From positions 310,001 to 374,000 of the forward strand of contig NZ_JAUZEE010000004.1 of NCBI RefSeq assembly GCF_030705305.1: a DNA stretch of 64,000 nt, written 5' to 3'. The translations under genes were made by a program, and so were the position numbers. Positions 12,901-19,492 of the stretch are shown piece after piece. The stretch's first letter is position 1. Each line of letters begins with the position of its first letter. The DNA is from Leptothrix discophora. GTDB lineage: Bacteria > Pseudomonadota > Gammaproteobacteria > Burkholderiales > Burkholderiaceae_C. The notes below the pieces were generated by a model. The model worked only from the letters and a program-made list of their open reading frames with translations. It had not been told where the DNA came from and searched no databases.

Positions 12901-15900
12901 CGGGATCGAGCTTGCCATCGGCGTAGTTCTTGATGATCCGCAAGTCACGCAGGATGTCGTCCATCAGCTTCTGGACCGCGCCGACCGTCTGCACCGTGTG
13001 ACCGTCGTCGTCCTGATTGGCCAATGCCGCCAGGATCTGGCCGACGTTGCCCGGGTCGTCCGGGAACTCGGTGGTGTGGCCGACGTCGAGGCCGGACACG
13101 CCCAGGGCCGCGAAGGCGACGGCCCAGTCCCGCGCTTCCTCGGTCGAGACCGTCAGGTCGGTGGTGCCGGGCGGCAGGTCGCGCCCGACCTGGACCATGA
13201 CGCGGTCGACCGCAGCGGCCAGCGCGTCGAGCTCGGACACGCTGTCGACCTGATCCGGATTCTTGCGGCGCAGCACGTCGTTCATCAGCGCGAGCGTGTC
13301 GGCATCCGGCGTGTCGACGTCGGTGACGCCTCGCAGGCTCACGCCGATGGCGCGGTAGTGGGCCGCCGTCGGGTTGGCGTCACGGTCGGCATCCGGCGTC
13401 TTGTCGGCATCGGTCGGCAGGCCGACCGAGACGACGGGCTCGTTGGCCTCGGCCAGCACCGCATGCCAGGCGTCCAGCAGGGTCTGCAGTGCGGCGGTGC
13501 TGTCGACATCGGCGAAGTGCTGCCGGTCCATGGAGTCGCTCATGGCACGGGCGATCGCCGCACTGCCGTTGACGAGGCCCAGCGCGACCAGGTCGGCGGC
13601 CGCCAGCTGCGACGCGACCGGCACGCCGCCGGGGGTGGGCGTGCCGTCGGCCAGGGCCTGGATCTTGACCAGGGCATCCAGGGCCCTTTGCAGGCTGGCG
13701 GCATCGATGGCACGGTCGGCCGGCAGGTTCAGGGCATCGATGACCGCATCGAAGGCCTGCAGGCGGGCGGCCGCGCCGGCGCCCGTGCCTTCCAGGCCGG
13801 TCAGGCCCAGCAGGGCCCAGGTGGCCGCATCGAGCGCAGCGGCTTCGGTGCTGAGCTTGCCGTCGGACGGCACCAGGCCGTCGGCAGCGGCACGCACCGC
13901 CGCCAGCGCGTCGAGGATCTGCTGCAGCTGTTCGGGCGTCGACACGTCGAACTCGTCCACCGCAGGCCGTGCCAGCACGCTGTTGAGGCTGTCGACCGCC
14001 ACGTCGCCCAGTCGATTGCCGTCCGCACCGAGCAGGCCCACGGCCAGATAGGTGTCGGCATCCGGCGCCCCAGTGGGCGTCGGGTTGGCGGCGTAGGCCA
14101 TGATCTTGGCTCGCGCGGCGATCGCGTCGGCGGTCAGTCTCTTCAGGTCGCTGAGGGTCGAAATGTCCGAGCCGTCGTCGGCGGAAACAGCGATGGCCGC
14201 GCGCACGGCTGCGGCGTTGTCGACGGTGACGTCGCTCAGGCCCAGCGCACGCAGTTCCTCAGCGCTGATCGGCGGGGCGGCCGGATCGACCGTGCCAGCC
14301 GCAAGCTTCATGACGGCCGCCACCCGACCCGCATGTCCTTGCAGTTCATCGGGGGTGTCGACCCCATCGCTGGTCAGCGAACCGATGACGCTGTTGATCA
14401 GCTTGAGCGCCGACTTGCCGAGGTCGGTATCGGCAGGGATGACGCGGTCGATGCCCAGGACGGCGTAGTCGTCGGCGCCGGGGTTGTCGAGCGGATCCGC
14501 GTCCGGCGTGGCGCCATTGGCTTCGGCCAGCACGGCCGCATAGGCATCGGCCATGGCCTGGAGGTCCGCAGGCTTGACGATGTCGGCGCGATCGATGGCA
14601 TCGGTGGCCAGCACCGCGTTGAGCGCCAGGCGCAGCTCTGCCGTCAGGTCGGTGATGCCGATGGCCGCGTAGTCCTCGACGGACGGGCCGTCCTTGGGCG
14701 CCGGCGGCGGGGTGAGATCGGCGTAGTCCCAGATCGCCTGCTGCGCGATCCGGGCGTTGTCGGCGAGCGTCTGCAGCGCCGCGAGGTCGCTGGCCACGCT
14801 GAGGCTGTCCGGGCTGGCCACGAGGGCCGAGAGCACGGCGGCGAGGGTGTCGTCTTCCAGCCTGGTGACACCGAGGGCTTCCAGAGCCGTCTTCAGGCCC
14901 GCAGGTGCATCGACGCCCAGCGCGTCAAGCCGGCCCAGCGCCGCCTCGGTGACCGCCGTGGCGTGTGCGGCCAGGCTGACCAGTTCGCCCGCGGTATTGA
15001 CGTCGGCTCGCTCGCGGACACCAACAGCGTCGTTGAGCAGCGCAGCGACGCCGACATTGGCCGTCACGTCGACGCCCAGCAGGCCGTACTGGTCGGCGCT
15101 GGGATCGTCAGACGGGTCGGCATCGATCGCCGCGCCATTGGCATGCGCCAGCACGGCCCGGTAAGCCTGGGCGATGGCCTGGACCTCGGCAGGACTGTCG
15201 GCGTCGAGGCCTTCGACCGCCAGCGTGGCCAGGGCTGAGTTCACCGCGTCGGCCATGACCCGATCGGTGACGGCGGTGATGCCCAGGGCCTGGTAGTGCT
15301 CCAGCCCAGGGGCATCCTTCGGGTCGTTGCTCTGAGCGTACGTGCTGATGACGATCTGTGCGGCCTTGGCCTCGTCGGCCAGCTTCTGCAATGCGGCGGG
15401 GGTGTCGGCGTCCTCGCCGGTGTCGGCGCTGCCGGCAATTCCGCTGAGCACGACGGCCAGGTTGTCGGCGTTCACGCCGGTCAGGCCAAGACTGGCCAGA
15501 TCGTCGGCCGAGAGCGCTGGGGTCACCGGCAGGCCGGCTGCCTGCTGCATGACGCGGGCCGGCACGTCGGCCAGGGCCAGCAGCTCGTTCACGCTGTCGA
15601 CTGCACCGCTGGTCAGCTGGGTGATGCGGCTGTTGAGCAGGGTCGCAGCATGTTCCTTCAGCGGGCTGGGCGCGAAGGTGCCATCGCCCTCGGGATCGCT
15701 GTCGGGGAAGGCGGTCTCGAACAGGGTCATGCCGATGCGGGCGTAGTCCGCAGCGGTGGGCGGGTCGGTCGCGATGCCGAGGTCGGCACCGACGAGGTCG
15801 AGCACCCGGTTGTAGGCCTCGGCGATCTTTCGCACCTTGTTCCAGGTGCCCACGTCGGTCGGCGACAGCGCGTCGACAGCCGAGTTCACCGCATCCAGTT

Positions 15901-18900
15901 CGGTGCGGTTGGCGACCAGGGGGGCCAGGCCGCCCTGGGCGTAGTTGCCCAGCGACGGCGGCGAGTTGAGCGTGCTGTCGGTGGCGTAGTCGATGATGAC
16001 CTTGAGGTCACCGATCAGGTCGTTGACCACCCCACGGACCTCGGACAAGGTGTCGACCTCGCCGGGCGACTTGGCCGCGATCGCGGCGATGACCGCGCTC
16101 AGGTTGCCGTTTCCGTCGTTCTCGTCGCTGCCATCGACGCCCGCGATGCCCAGCAGCTCAAAGTCGGCAGCGCTGAGGGGCTTGATCTCGGCGCCCCGGT
16201 CATCGGCCACGGCGATCAGTCGCCGGACCACGTCCGCCATGGCCTGGATCTTGTCCAGGTTGTCGACATCGGACGGATTCCGGGCGTCCAGCACCGAGCC
16301 CAGCAGGCGGGCTTCGGTCTCGTCGACCGTGATGCCGAGCGGCGCGTACTGCGCCGCCTTCGGCAGCGCCGCAAGGTCGGTGTTGGAACGGCCGTCAGCC
16401 AGTCCCTGCACGGCCTGCAAGGCGGCCACGGCCGCCGTGACCTCGCCGATGGTGTCGGATGCCTCGGCCGGCAGCTTCGCGAAGATGGTCTTCACCAGCG
16501 GCAGGTTGTCGGCCGTGACGCCGTCGATGCCCAGCGTGACGAAGTCATCCAGCGTCGGCACTGCGTCGGCCGGTTCGGTCTGGCCGGCATAGTTGCTGAT
16601 GCGCGTCAGCGCCTGGGTGGCGGCAACGACGGCCTCGTCGACCACCTGCTGCAAGCCAGCCTTGGTGTCGACCCGGGTCTCGTCGGTCTGGGTCGAGATG
16701 CCGCGGATGACCGCGCGCAGGTTGTCGTCGGTTACGCCGACGATGCCCAGGCTGGAGAAGGCGACCTTGTCGCGGGCGGTGTTGGCCGACAGGCTGGCAC
16801 GGGCGGCCGCAATGGCGGCCAGTTCGGCGGCGCCATCCACCGCACGCACCAGCGCGAGCGCATGCTGGATCACGCCCGAGGTGTCGACGATGAAGGTGCG
16901 CGTCAGGGTCTCGGAGACGTTGCCGGCCAAATCGACCTGGTGGGTCTCGACCACCAGCTTGCCGTTGCCGTCGACGGAGTCGCCCAGCAGCACGAGCCGG
17001 TTGTCGGTGGGCGCATCACGCCACGCGCCGAATCCGGTGCCGGTGTCGACGCGGTAGCGGACCAGGGCATCCGGCATGTTGCCCACCAGCTGGATCGAGC
17101 GACCCGTGATCACGGTGACGTTGTCGGTGAAGTCGATGCCGTCATCGCCATCGATGACGAAGTGGGCTTCGCGGGGCGTCTGGGTGTCGATCGTCGCGAG
17201 CGGCTGCGGGGTCGTGTAGATCGCGCTGTAGTTGCCGATGCCGTCGCTGCCGTAGCGCGGATCGTTCTTGATCTGCACCACGCGAGCCAGCAGGGCGTTC
17301 TCGCCTTCGGCGAAGCGAACGCCCACGGCTTGCCAGACGGTGCGCGGGGCATCGGCGGCGCTGATGTCCTTCAGGTCGTTCGGACGGAACCAGGTCTGGC
17401 CGGCATCGGTCGAGAACTCGATCCGGTCGGTCTGCCCAAGTGCCCGGTCGTTCAGGGTGATCCGTACGTTCTGGACGTTGATGTTGGTGATGCCGTCGTC
17501 GACGGTGCCGTAGGCCGCTTCCTGGCCTTCGGCATGGCCGCTGGGCCGCGCGGCATAGTGGCTGTCGCCGCCGGCCTCCAGGGCCAGGCCGGTGACCCGC
17601 GCCGCAGGCGGCACGGTGTCGATCATCACCGCGACCGCTTCCTCCAGCTGGGCAAAGGCGGTGGCGGTGCGCTTGTTGCCCGCCCGGTCGGTGGTGGTGA
17701 CCGACACGCTGATGGCGGCATGCTGGTTGCCCAGTTCGACGAGCTGCTCATCGCTGAGCTTGAAGGTCGCCTGACCACCGATCGCCCCCCCCACGTCGAC
17801 CACGTCGGCGCTCAGGGTCAGGGTGATGTCGCCCGCCGTCAGCTTGAGGTCGGCCCTGGCGCCGATCGAGCCCTGCACCGTCAGCGCACCGTTGGTCAGG
17901 TCGTCACGGTCCAGCGTGACGTTCTGGTCCACGCCACGCGCCAGCACCGTCGGCTTGCGCATGGCGATCTGGTTGTCCTCGATGTAGTCCTTCAGCGATG
18001 CGTAGGCCTGGTTCGCCACGAAGGGCACGCGCGGCGCACCTTCGTAGATCAGGTCCTGGACCTGGCTGGCGTCCATCTCGGCGCCTTCGGATGCCTTCCA
18101 GATCAGGGTGGTCTCGAAGCCGGGACGGTCGCTGTAGTTCAGCACCGAGTCCAGCAGCGTCAGCGTGTCGCCGGCATTGGCCTTGCCCGAAGCGTCCTGC
18201 AGGGCCGAGATCAGGGCCAGGGACATGCCATGGTTCTGGTCGCGCTGCGACAGCTCGCCGAACTGGGCATTGGTCTCGCTGCCCTCGTTGACGGTGACCG
18301 GTTTGCTGGTGAGGAGGTCTGGCACCTCGAACAGGTCGGCGACCGCCGTGTTGGCCTTGCGGACCTCGGCGATGGCGCCGTCGCGCCCGAGTCGGGAGAT
18401 CAGTTCGCGCGCGGAGGTCTCGCCGACCGCCAGCCCGGCCTTGCGCGCGGCAAGTTCGGTCAGCGCGGTGACGTGGGTCGTCTGTGCGCCGCCACCCACC
18501 ACCAGGACGGCACGCAGGTCGGCGTCGAGGTCGGTGTACACGCCCGTGGCTTCGTCGTAGTAGTTGCCACCGGCGTTGGCATCGCGCACGACCACGGTGA
18601 CGAGGCCCTTGTAGGGCGTGCCCAGCTCGACGTCGTAGCTGCCATCGGCATCGTTGAGGGCGACGGCCTTGCCGTCCTTGTTGAGCAGTCGGCCGTTCTC
18701 GTCATAGACCAGCACCTCGGCCTGGGTCATCTTGCCCAGCGCGACGTAGCCCGACAGGCGCGTGGTCGAAGCCGTTGACTCGGACGGGTTGTCGTTGCTG
18801 CCGGTCTTGTTCCGCAGGGCCAGCAGGCCGCCGAACACGCCGGCCAGCGTGGGCCAGGTCCAGTTCCAGCTGTCCGACTTGTCGCTGTTGACCTCCGTGT

Positions 18901-19393
18901 CCGAAACATGGCGCTGGGTCGTGCTGCCGTTGTCGAGCACGCCCTGGACCGGTGCGGATTCCTTGGGCGCCTCGCGCAGGGGTTCGGCCACAGGCTCGTG
19001 CTTGTCGGTCTTGCCAGCCTTGTCGATCGGGTCGGACTTGGCAGGCGCATCCTCTTCCGCCGCGCCTGACGGCTTCCGGACCTTGGCGTTGTTGTTGTTG
19101 TAGCGGGTGATCTCCTGCGACGAGGCCGTCAGGTTGGCCTCGGGCGACAGGTTGATGTCCTCGATCTTCTGGAACAGCTGGGCGAGCGTCACCGTGCCGT
19201 CGGCGAAACCCATCGGCCAGTCGGGCTGGGTGAGCGCCAGTACGGCACCGCCGCTGACGATGATCCGTGAACCGTCGGCCATGACGATCAGCAGATCGAC
19301 GTCCATGGCCCGGATGTCGCGGATGTTCTTGATCGAAAGCGTCTTGAAGAGCTGGGAGGCTTCGGCGATCTGGACAGCGGTGGTGTTGCTCAT
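1..19393 (-). CDS. Giant Ig-like/helical-repeat surface protein (adhesin), C-terminus beyond window
   Basis: The frame is open from the ATG at 19393 (Shine-Dalgarno AGGGA just upstream) to the left edge, at least 6464 codons and more than 600 kDa, with no stop seen. Order of parts: an N-terminal module (about residues 1-105) containing DLLIVMADGSRIIVSGG; a charged linker; a single hydrophobic stretch WPTLAGVFGGLLAL near residue 180; a beta-rich module (about 205-325) with YDENGRLLNKDGKAV and DGSYDVELG; Ig-like domains (about 465-835); a long helical-repeat tract (about 838-4690); then bacterial Ig-like domains (about 4690-6464) with repeated DKAGNVG and TFSEPLNA motifs. This architecture is typical of very large secreted adhesins in Burkholderiales (BapA/SiiE type, often exported by type I secretion). 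It starts 99 bp after the previous surface-protein gene, so co-transcription is likely. Function and export route are inferred; the end of the protein that would carry a secretion signal is not visible. Confidence 0.88.
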   Translation of the reverse strand, partial: MSNTTAVQIAEASQLFKTLSIKNIRDIRAMDVDLLIVMADGSRIIVSGGAVLALTQPDWPMGFADGTVTLAQLFQKIEDINLSPEANLTASSQEITRYNNNNAKVRKPSGAAEEDAPAKSDPIDKAGKTDKHEPVAEPLREAPKESAPVQGVLDNGSTTQRHVSDTEVNSDKSDSWNWTWPTLAGVFGGLLALRNKTGSNDNPSESTASTTRLSGYVALGKMTQAEVLVYDENGRLLNKDGKAVALNDADGSYDVELGTPYKGLVTVVVRDANAGGNYYDEATGVYTDLDADLRAVLVVGGGAQTTHVTALTELAARKAGLAVGETSARELISRLGRDGAIAEVRKANTAVADLFEVPDLLTSKPVTVNEGSETNAQFGELSQRDQNHGMSLALISALQDASGKANAGDTLTLLDSVLNYSDRPGFETTLIWKASEGAEMDASQVQDLIYEGAPRVPFVANQAYASLKDYIEDNQIAMRKPTVLARGVDQNVTLDRDDLTNGALTVQGSIGARADLKLTAGDITLTLSADVVDVGGAIGGQATFKLSDEQLVELGNQHAAISVSVTTTDRAGNKRTATAFAQLEEAVAVMIDTVPPAARVTGLALEAGGDSHYAARPSGHAEGQEAAYGTVDDGITNINVQNVRITLNDRALGQTDRIEFSTDAGQTWFRPNDLKDISAADAPRTVWQAVGVRFAEGENALLARVVQIKNDPRYGSDGIGNYSAIYTTPQPLATIDTQTPREAHFVIDGDDGIDFTDNVTVITGRSIQLVGNMPDALVRYRVDTGTGFGAWRDAPTDNRLVLLGDSVDGNGKLVVETHQVDLAGNVSETLTRTFIVDTSGVIQHALALVRAVDGAAELAAIAAARASLSANTARDKVAFSSLGIVGVTDDNLRAVIRGISTQTDETRVDTKAGLQQVVDEAVVAATQALTRISNYAGQTEPADAVPTLDDFVTLGIDGVTADNLPLVKTIFAKLPAEASDTIGEVTAAVAALQAVQGLADGRSNTDLAALPKAAQYAPLGITVDETEARLLGSVLDARNPSDVDNLDKIQAMADVVRRLIAVADDRGAEIKPLSAADFELLGIAGVDGSDENDGNGNLSAVIAAIAAKSPGEVDTLSEVRGVVNDLIGDLKVIIDYATDSTLNSPPSLGNYAQGGLAPLVANRTELDAVNSAVDALSPTDVGTWNKVRKIAEAYNRVLDLVGADLGIATDPPTAADYARIGMTLFETAFPDSDPEGDGTFAPSPLKEHAATLLNSRITQLTSGAVDSVNELLALADVPARVMQQAAGLPVTPALSADDLASLGLTGVNADNLAVVLSGIAGSADTGEDADTPAALQKLADEAKAAQIVISTYAQSNDPKDAPGLEHYQALGITAVTDRVMADAVNSALATLAVEGLDADSPAEVQAIAQAYRAVLAHANGAAIDADPSDDPSADQYGLLGVDVTANVGVAALLNDAVGVRERADVNTAGELVSLAAHATAVTEAALGRLDALGVDAPAGLKTALEALGVTRLEDDTLAAVLSALVASPDSLSVASDLAALQTLADNARIAQQAIWDYADLTPPPAPKDGPSVEDYAAIGITDLTAELRLALNAVLATDAIDRADIVKPADLQAMADAYAAVLAEANGATPDADPLDNPGADDYAVLGIDRVIPADTDLGKSALKLINSVIGSLTSDGVDTPDELQGHAGRVAAVMKLAAGTVDPAAPPISAEELRALGLSDVTVDNAAAVRAAIAVSADDGSDISTLSDLKRLTADAIAARAKIMAYAANPTPTGAPDADTYLAVGLLGADGNRLGDVAVDSLNSVLARPAVDEFDVSTPEQLQQILDALAAVRAAADGLVPSDGKLSTEAAALDAATWALLGLTGLEGTGAGAAARLQAFDAVIDALNLPADRAIDAASLQRALDALVKIQALADGTPTPGGVPVASQLAAADLVALGLVNGSAAIARAMSDSMDRQHFADVDSTAALQTLLDAWHAVLAEANEPVVSVGLPTDADKTPDADRDANPTAAHYRAIGVSLRGVTDVDTPDADTLALMNDVLRRKNPDQVDSVSELDALAAAVDRVMVQVGRDLPPGTTDLTVSTEEARDWAVAFAALGVSGLDVGHTTEFPDDPGNVGQILAALANQDDDGHTVQTVGAVQKLMDDILRDLRIIKNYADGKLDPDTGVLIVPTKATYDSVGIKGLTVDNVPAINAALATDRVTGNEAATRSLVQGIVNAYVGILAEANGTDVDATPLADPTLVTYLRIGVNPAPLLQADGISPRTDVLALLNDSLGAQTASTVGTPAQIDALAATAAEIVRLATPGAAVGTSLTLAALTSFGLGNFNESTPARAAAALNGLVDAVRKTGAPDKVNSLGELQDIVDGFRVLQDHAEGVAGAPTPVAADYAKVGAPLTDSRPAALSLLNDAVARVDAGKVDSVHEVATLVSVVERLMATARGADVVPELGIDDLKLTLGLSDINSVSLPALLNRIKASPDSGSDIENLAELQALATQAATAMRRIRTYADDASAAYLPSLSDYADIGVAIPGPLVGDENTASQADYLNAVNNALASAVIDSGDAGTPAQVEAIVHAAQRVLDAADGEANTDPDLLPSRADFEALGLSKVDLDAAGPGGLTLLQGAIDAALPQQVDSPDEIKSLLDLIKLVALEAAGKPQTDPALTVGVLETLGVNFTGLDTANNWPAMLAAIQASPDSGSGIDTLDKLQTLVSDADTAMNVIRTYAGATDVNRVTRPEIATYQAIGLVRTDTTNPDPAQHTVTPLVTEANVGAINAALATGTIGAAQADTPAQVRLIVEAYQSILDEANGTAPDADPRDNPTQAEYSRIGVQVNKLTTGLPASGPQAGKADPNVLSLLNSVIGNVDDPAVARPSDIDRLGALVNKVMAQAGILNNDTTTAPFVTIAELDGLGVRDVNGNTLGSLEATKPGAVQAALYAIRVSKDDGSEVNTLPLLNAKVADAIAAYERIVAYAETGAGNQPTLADYAALGLVVPEALKSEPEAANMLGAVLRTDVVQGEQVNSPNEVQAILDAYGRVLQAADGNPDNTGPTVLPSKDDLLALGVRLGTSATNASALRLLQSAIDAQPADHVNVSSPTKLGELDTIGQNLLALANKPGQPLPAADALPISKAQLQQLGLSLASTVTNAGVAAGLAAVQARTRLDQVDTVSELQTLFNAAITAQDKISAYAANPDPDKAPTAADYAAIGMVNSAGQPTVTDANLAAINSALVTPAIGAERADSPAEIAAIVGAYNAILAGTTTSGTSPTQEQYDAIGVEGVTPTNLGLLNAALKAIGLDAAKDAAALQAAVVAADKVIAAADGPSGSITPAAQLPTAADFEALGVALGGSSVANDPDGSGAALLGAVIDKKPLLAVSTPDQLDVLAGLVNKVMDTAAGKPVSPPLSADDLKSLGVDITGKSPAQQAAILAAIATSADDGSDVASLADLGALADKAVAALAKITRYAQDQRPADEPSVADYLAMGVAGVTDDQPASGETPAVPGSRAAVNAALASAKVTGSEADTQLEVQAIASTYAKVLALADGSRSHAVDPLVAPTSADLAALPSALEIERLGSTAPTDAHTLLLLRTAIDATSRDRVDTPADIDLIADSAARMLALATGGTPTIVLDDFIRLGVSALDDENLLAAIEAVRAKSSALSVNTSARLQAVVDEVLADLKVIKDYANDNRQALPTDQNYIRAGVNGMGTAGAPSVDILNAAVDALTSVDVDNRTKLQGVFDAYRHVLAVADGTPGNAASPVSAEELKRIGVDPTKVPDATKPGGAAALGLLQGALDAQPASHVTVDTPAKIGELATLATKVVAAANGSSTSLPTQAELEKLGLTGLTSATLAAVQAAIRANPLDGVNSLADLQTIADTVEAIHQMTDGNPGTNPASLPTAADYAALGVAGIVDAAANNDLLNAVVAGKPYASVDSPTDLKGLSDIVNKVIDLANDVQPAPQITATEFDKIGVTGVTPASLPALLAAIAAATPEKVSDLAALQAIAVAAERAQIKIETYAAHAALTPVTADAPTVADFEAAGVTDVRDAAADGRPANLDAIRAALSTQAADGTDRIPSDLARLPSDLQALVDSYGRLLALADGAPNAMATEAPSAGKPVAQDYANVGARIGAAATDAANLSLLNGVIDAKSVADIATPAAIDALAITVNHVLAYARGQDATAPTVEELASLGIDLAALDAAKSQLPAVLAALAAVPDADASSIATPDGLQALIDRAIDAQDKISLYAATQPAPVEPDAIPSADDYAAIGAALPAIPGVQPAQVLAMVNAALATERVDAAQVATPALVGDIEAAVAKVLAAADGPEGKTTPAADLPTQADYAALGLPAGTTDLLGKDTPNLGLLNQLVDGTTTGQVNTPATLGALADKVNTLMGVAATPPGTAPTDAQLRALSAADLAALGLPASLTTAQVAAVLNAVAAKDPADIASLDALQAVADGALAALNWIAQFAETNADDPAHPLTVADFEALGIIGVRDTAAGSGSPATLAAVKDALAGSAIRRTEADSPQEAQAIVDAYARILKAADGRAGNADDEGAAGLPTQQDFDRIGADIGTLSTADGMTVAQSANAVDLLGSLVDAVPTGRVDTLVDIRTLAELTRKIVENALGNTHPDYALTPADFTGLGINGVTAGPDGNLAEVIAAIAEHAAKDPTRSLDNLDTLAELADAVATVTNIPTLETVASDDVINHDEATALGGVVLKGTVARDSTVQLTLPGITLPIDIPSVPAEIGATWSTSLSAAQLAAMGAGVVGTEGAKTLTLTATRNGVTSKPVQYTVTIDTLVGTPSLRLNSDTGRLTDDEITRDKTVLVEGLEPGGTWRYSVNGGASWSGDQVTGEGTTGSFSISPDAALVPGKVLVYQVDAALNRSDSAGNTVTWTIDTKAPEQPVFTLANAVLQGATATEAGTDLGTLAAERDSRVVITFTNSANPADVKTVVRDFYVATASAATLALSTQEQNDLGDGTIVVKAVATDTAGNESEAGQTSFVLDRLAPRPAQVADNRDAVITRETVTYTVTFDESLVGSIGPSNFQAVHSDSDLSVTGTVESAEYVAGSDQKKVTVVVKPNANLADDVLRLRLIGTGLTDAAGNAVLNADLGAAGLNASASSNGAQRIDTLAPTVTGVTDSVTTTPDVTATAFTFRVTFSEPLNAKPTPANFTVSNGGTVTYVAEADALAPNTYIVSVNPPASTANALLNLGLVAGSLTDAVGNPLLSVTDLGSLGGVQAIDTVAPTITAFAPTDGSTKELPPVGSITLTFSEAVVAGSGDIVLTPDTLDAATGKVVQTIAVGSSAVVISGNTVTITPTVPLAKLTHYTLTLASGVLRDPAGNDHAGLSASGPTVYDFTTTDSNMTLEKLAGDDVVNANENSATAGLTVSGHIVGSTAQMAAYSSASFQAKLTAAGHPDVTVTGIEYVPSTGSWTGNIARNTLVDGVTYTLEAEAKATTTSGGINKDALSTAQASIKVDTSVALPTIGLKTDSVGPLLLTTTGAIDGVTNDPIVQLSGLEPGASWQVRINGGSAGAPNASGVLTSGLWATLDASATTATFSLPAGTYGVGKVEFRQRDAAGNNGGFNSNTIIWTIDPDRPTSATLALPPAIVGGATAAETEATAGVLTVRASEADLAVSVHLVNHDHPTQTLDLPDFLSTGRDQALRLTAEQRTALGEGTIDVSVVTTDKAGNASPAGEASFKLDTVAPTVLSAAKNISDLLTRSEVVFAVTFSEALNADPVAANFSATHGTVTGVTRDTGTNIYRVTVQPDPGLDGTDDRSDVTLTVVAGTLTDVAGNPLAPSTPLTSVVQRIDNVAPAILSVTDNVTTLPDIARGDFRFTVELSEAVAVALTPANFTATDATVTDVVAVDGTHWNVFVRPNAGLDPRNVVLGFVANGAADATGNTMLDVSSLQSLGGLQVVDNVAPTVNSFSPVDKSENSGVADELPPVGSVVITFNENVAKGTGSITFTPAAGSKVIDAEGAITTEDVPTVTVDVSTAQVVVSGNKVTITPTAGFAKLTNYTASIPAGAITDVAGNAYTGTVEYDFKTTNTNVLIDGVTSDNVVNAAENTAGFAISGSIAGNSGVKSSYNAGSFKVTLTSAGLPEVTAAVSSYDSTTGIWTGSVASGKLQDGKTYTVNVEATAIAGGSITVGNKSNATKSFTADLLAAAPNIALTTDSSNASLGGTGTAGDGLTNSGAIKAPTNVEPGATLEYQVTKDGSVIQSWATGYTAPAADATKDGAYKVEARQKDVAGNTSGITTVDFTLDSTKPGLTNARLTTDSTNDMALGGGGSTSDFLTNVSAITAPSGTGLEAGAVVEYSIKKGATGTFGAWTTTYTPPTVDDVYEVKVRQTDKAGNVGPEQTITFTLDTTAPAAPDARLTTDSSNAAFSGSDTDKITKNGAVTGPTAATLESGALVEYQVKKDAGTYTAWSNAYPTPAASGADGVYTVKVRQTDKAGNVGSEQTV
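5330..16880 (-). repeat. About 50-55 degenerate helical protein repeats (roughly 70 residues) with a three-unit superperiod
   Basis: Translated in the giant frame, this tract consists only of Ala/Leu/Asp-rich, apparently helical units. Three types alternate. Type A: NAALAT.. then DTPAQVQAIVDAY..ILAEANG..PDADP. Type B: DYA.IGV.. then LLN.VID..VDTP.. then ALA..V.KVM..A. Type C: EL.ALGV.GVT..NLAAVLAAIA.SPDDGSDV.TL.DLQALAD.A..A..KI..YA. Successive type A anchors (the ANG or ADG after the helix) lie mostly 620-690 bp apart, for example near 5785, 6455, 7115, 8165, 8785, 9640, 10280, 10973 and 11650. Some gaps are near 855 or 1060 bp, as if one or two units were added. I do not recognise this repeat as a named family. 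Confidence 0.7.
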
Positions 19394-19492
19394 GTCTTTT
19401 TCCCTGGAATCGTGGTCACTGGATGGCGATCTGGCGACGTGCGGGCGCAGGCCTCGATCGGATCGGAGTTGGCATGGACGGTGGCGGACCGG

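Noticed and set aside
731-18778. Very long open frames on the plus strand (731-8137, 8177-15238, 15296-18778) opposite the giant gene
   Set aside because: They are exactly codon-aligned antisense to the giant minus-strand frame and stay open because TCA, TTA and CTA codons are rare in this GC-rich gene. Their translations are Gly/Arg/Val-rich without domain features, and the minus-strand translation shows clear repeats.
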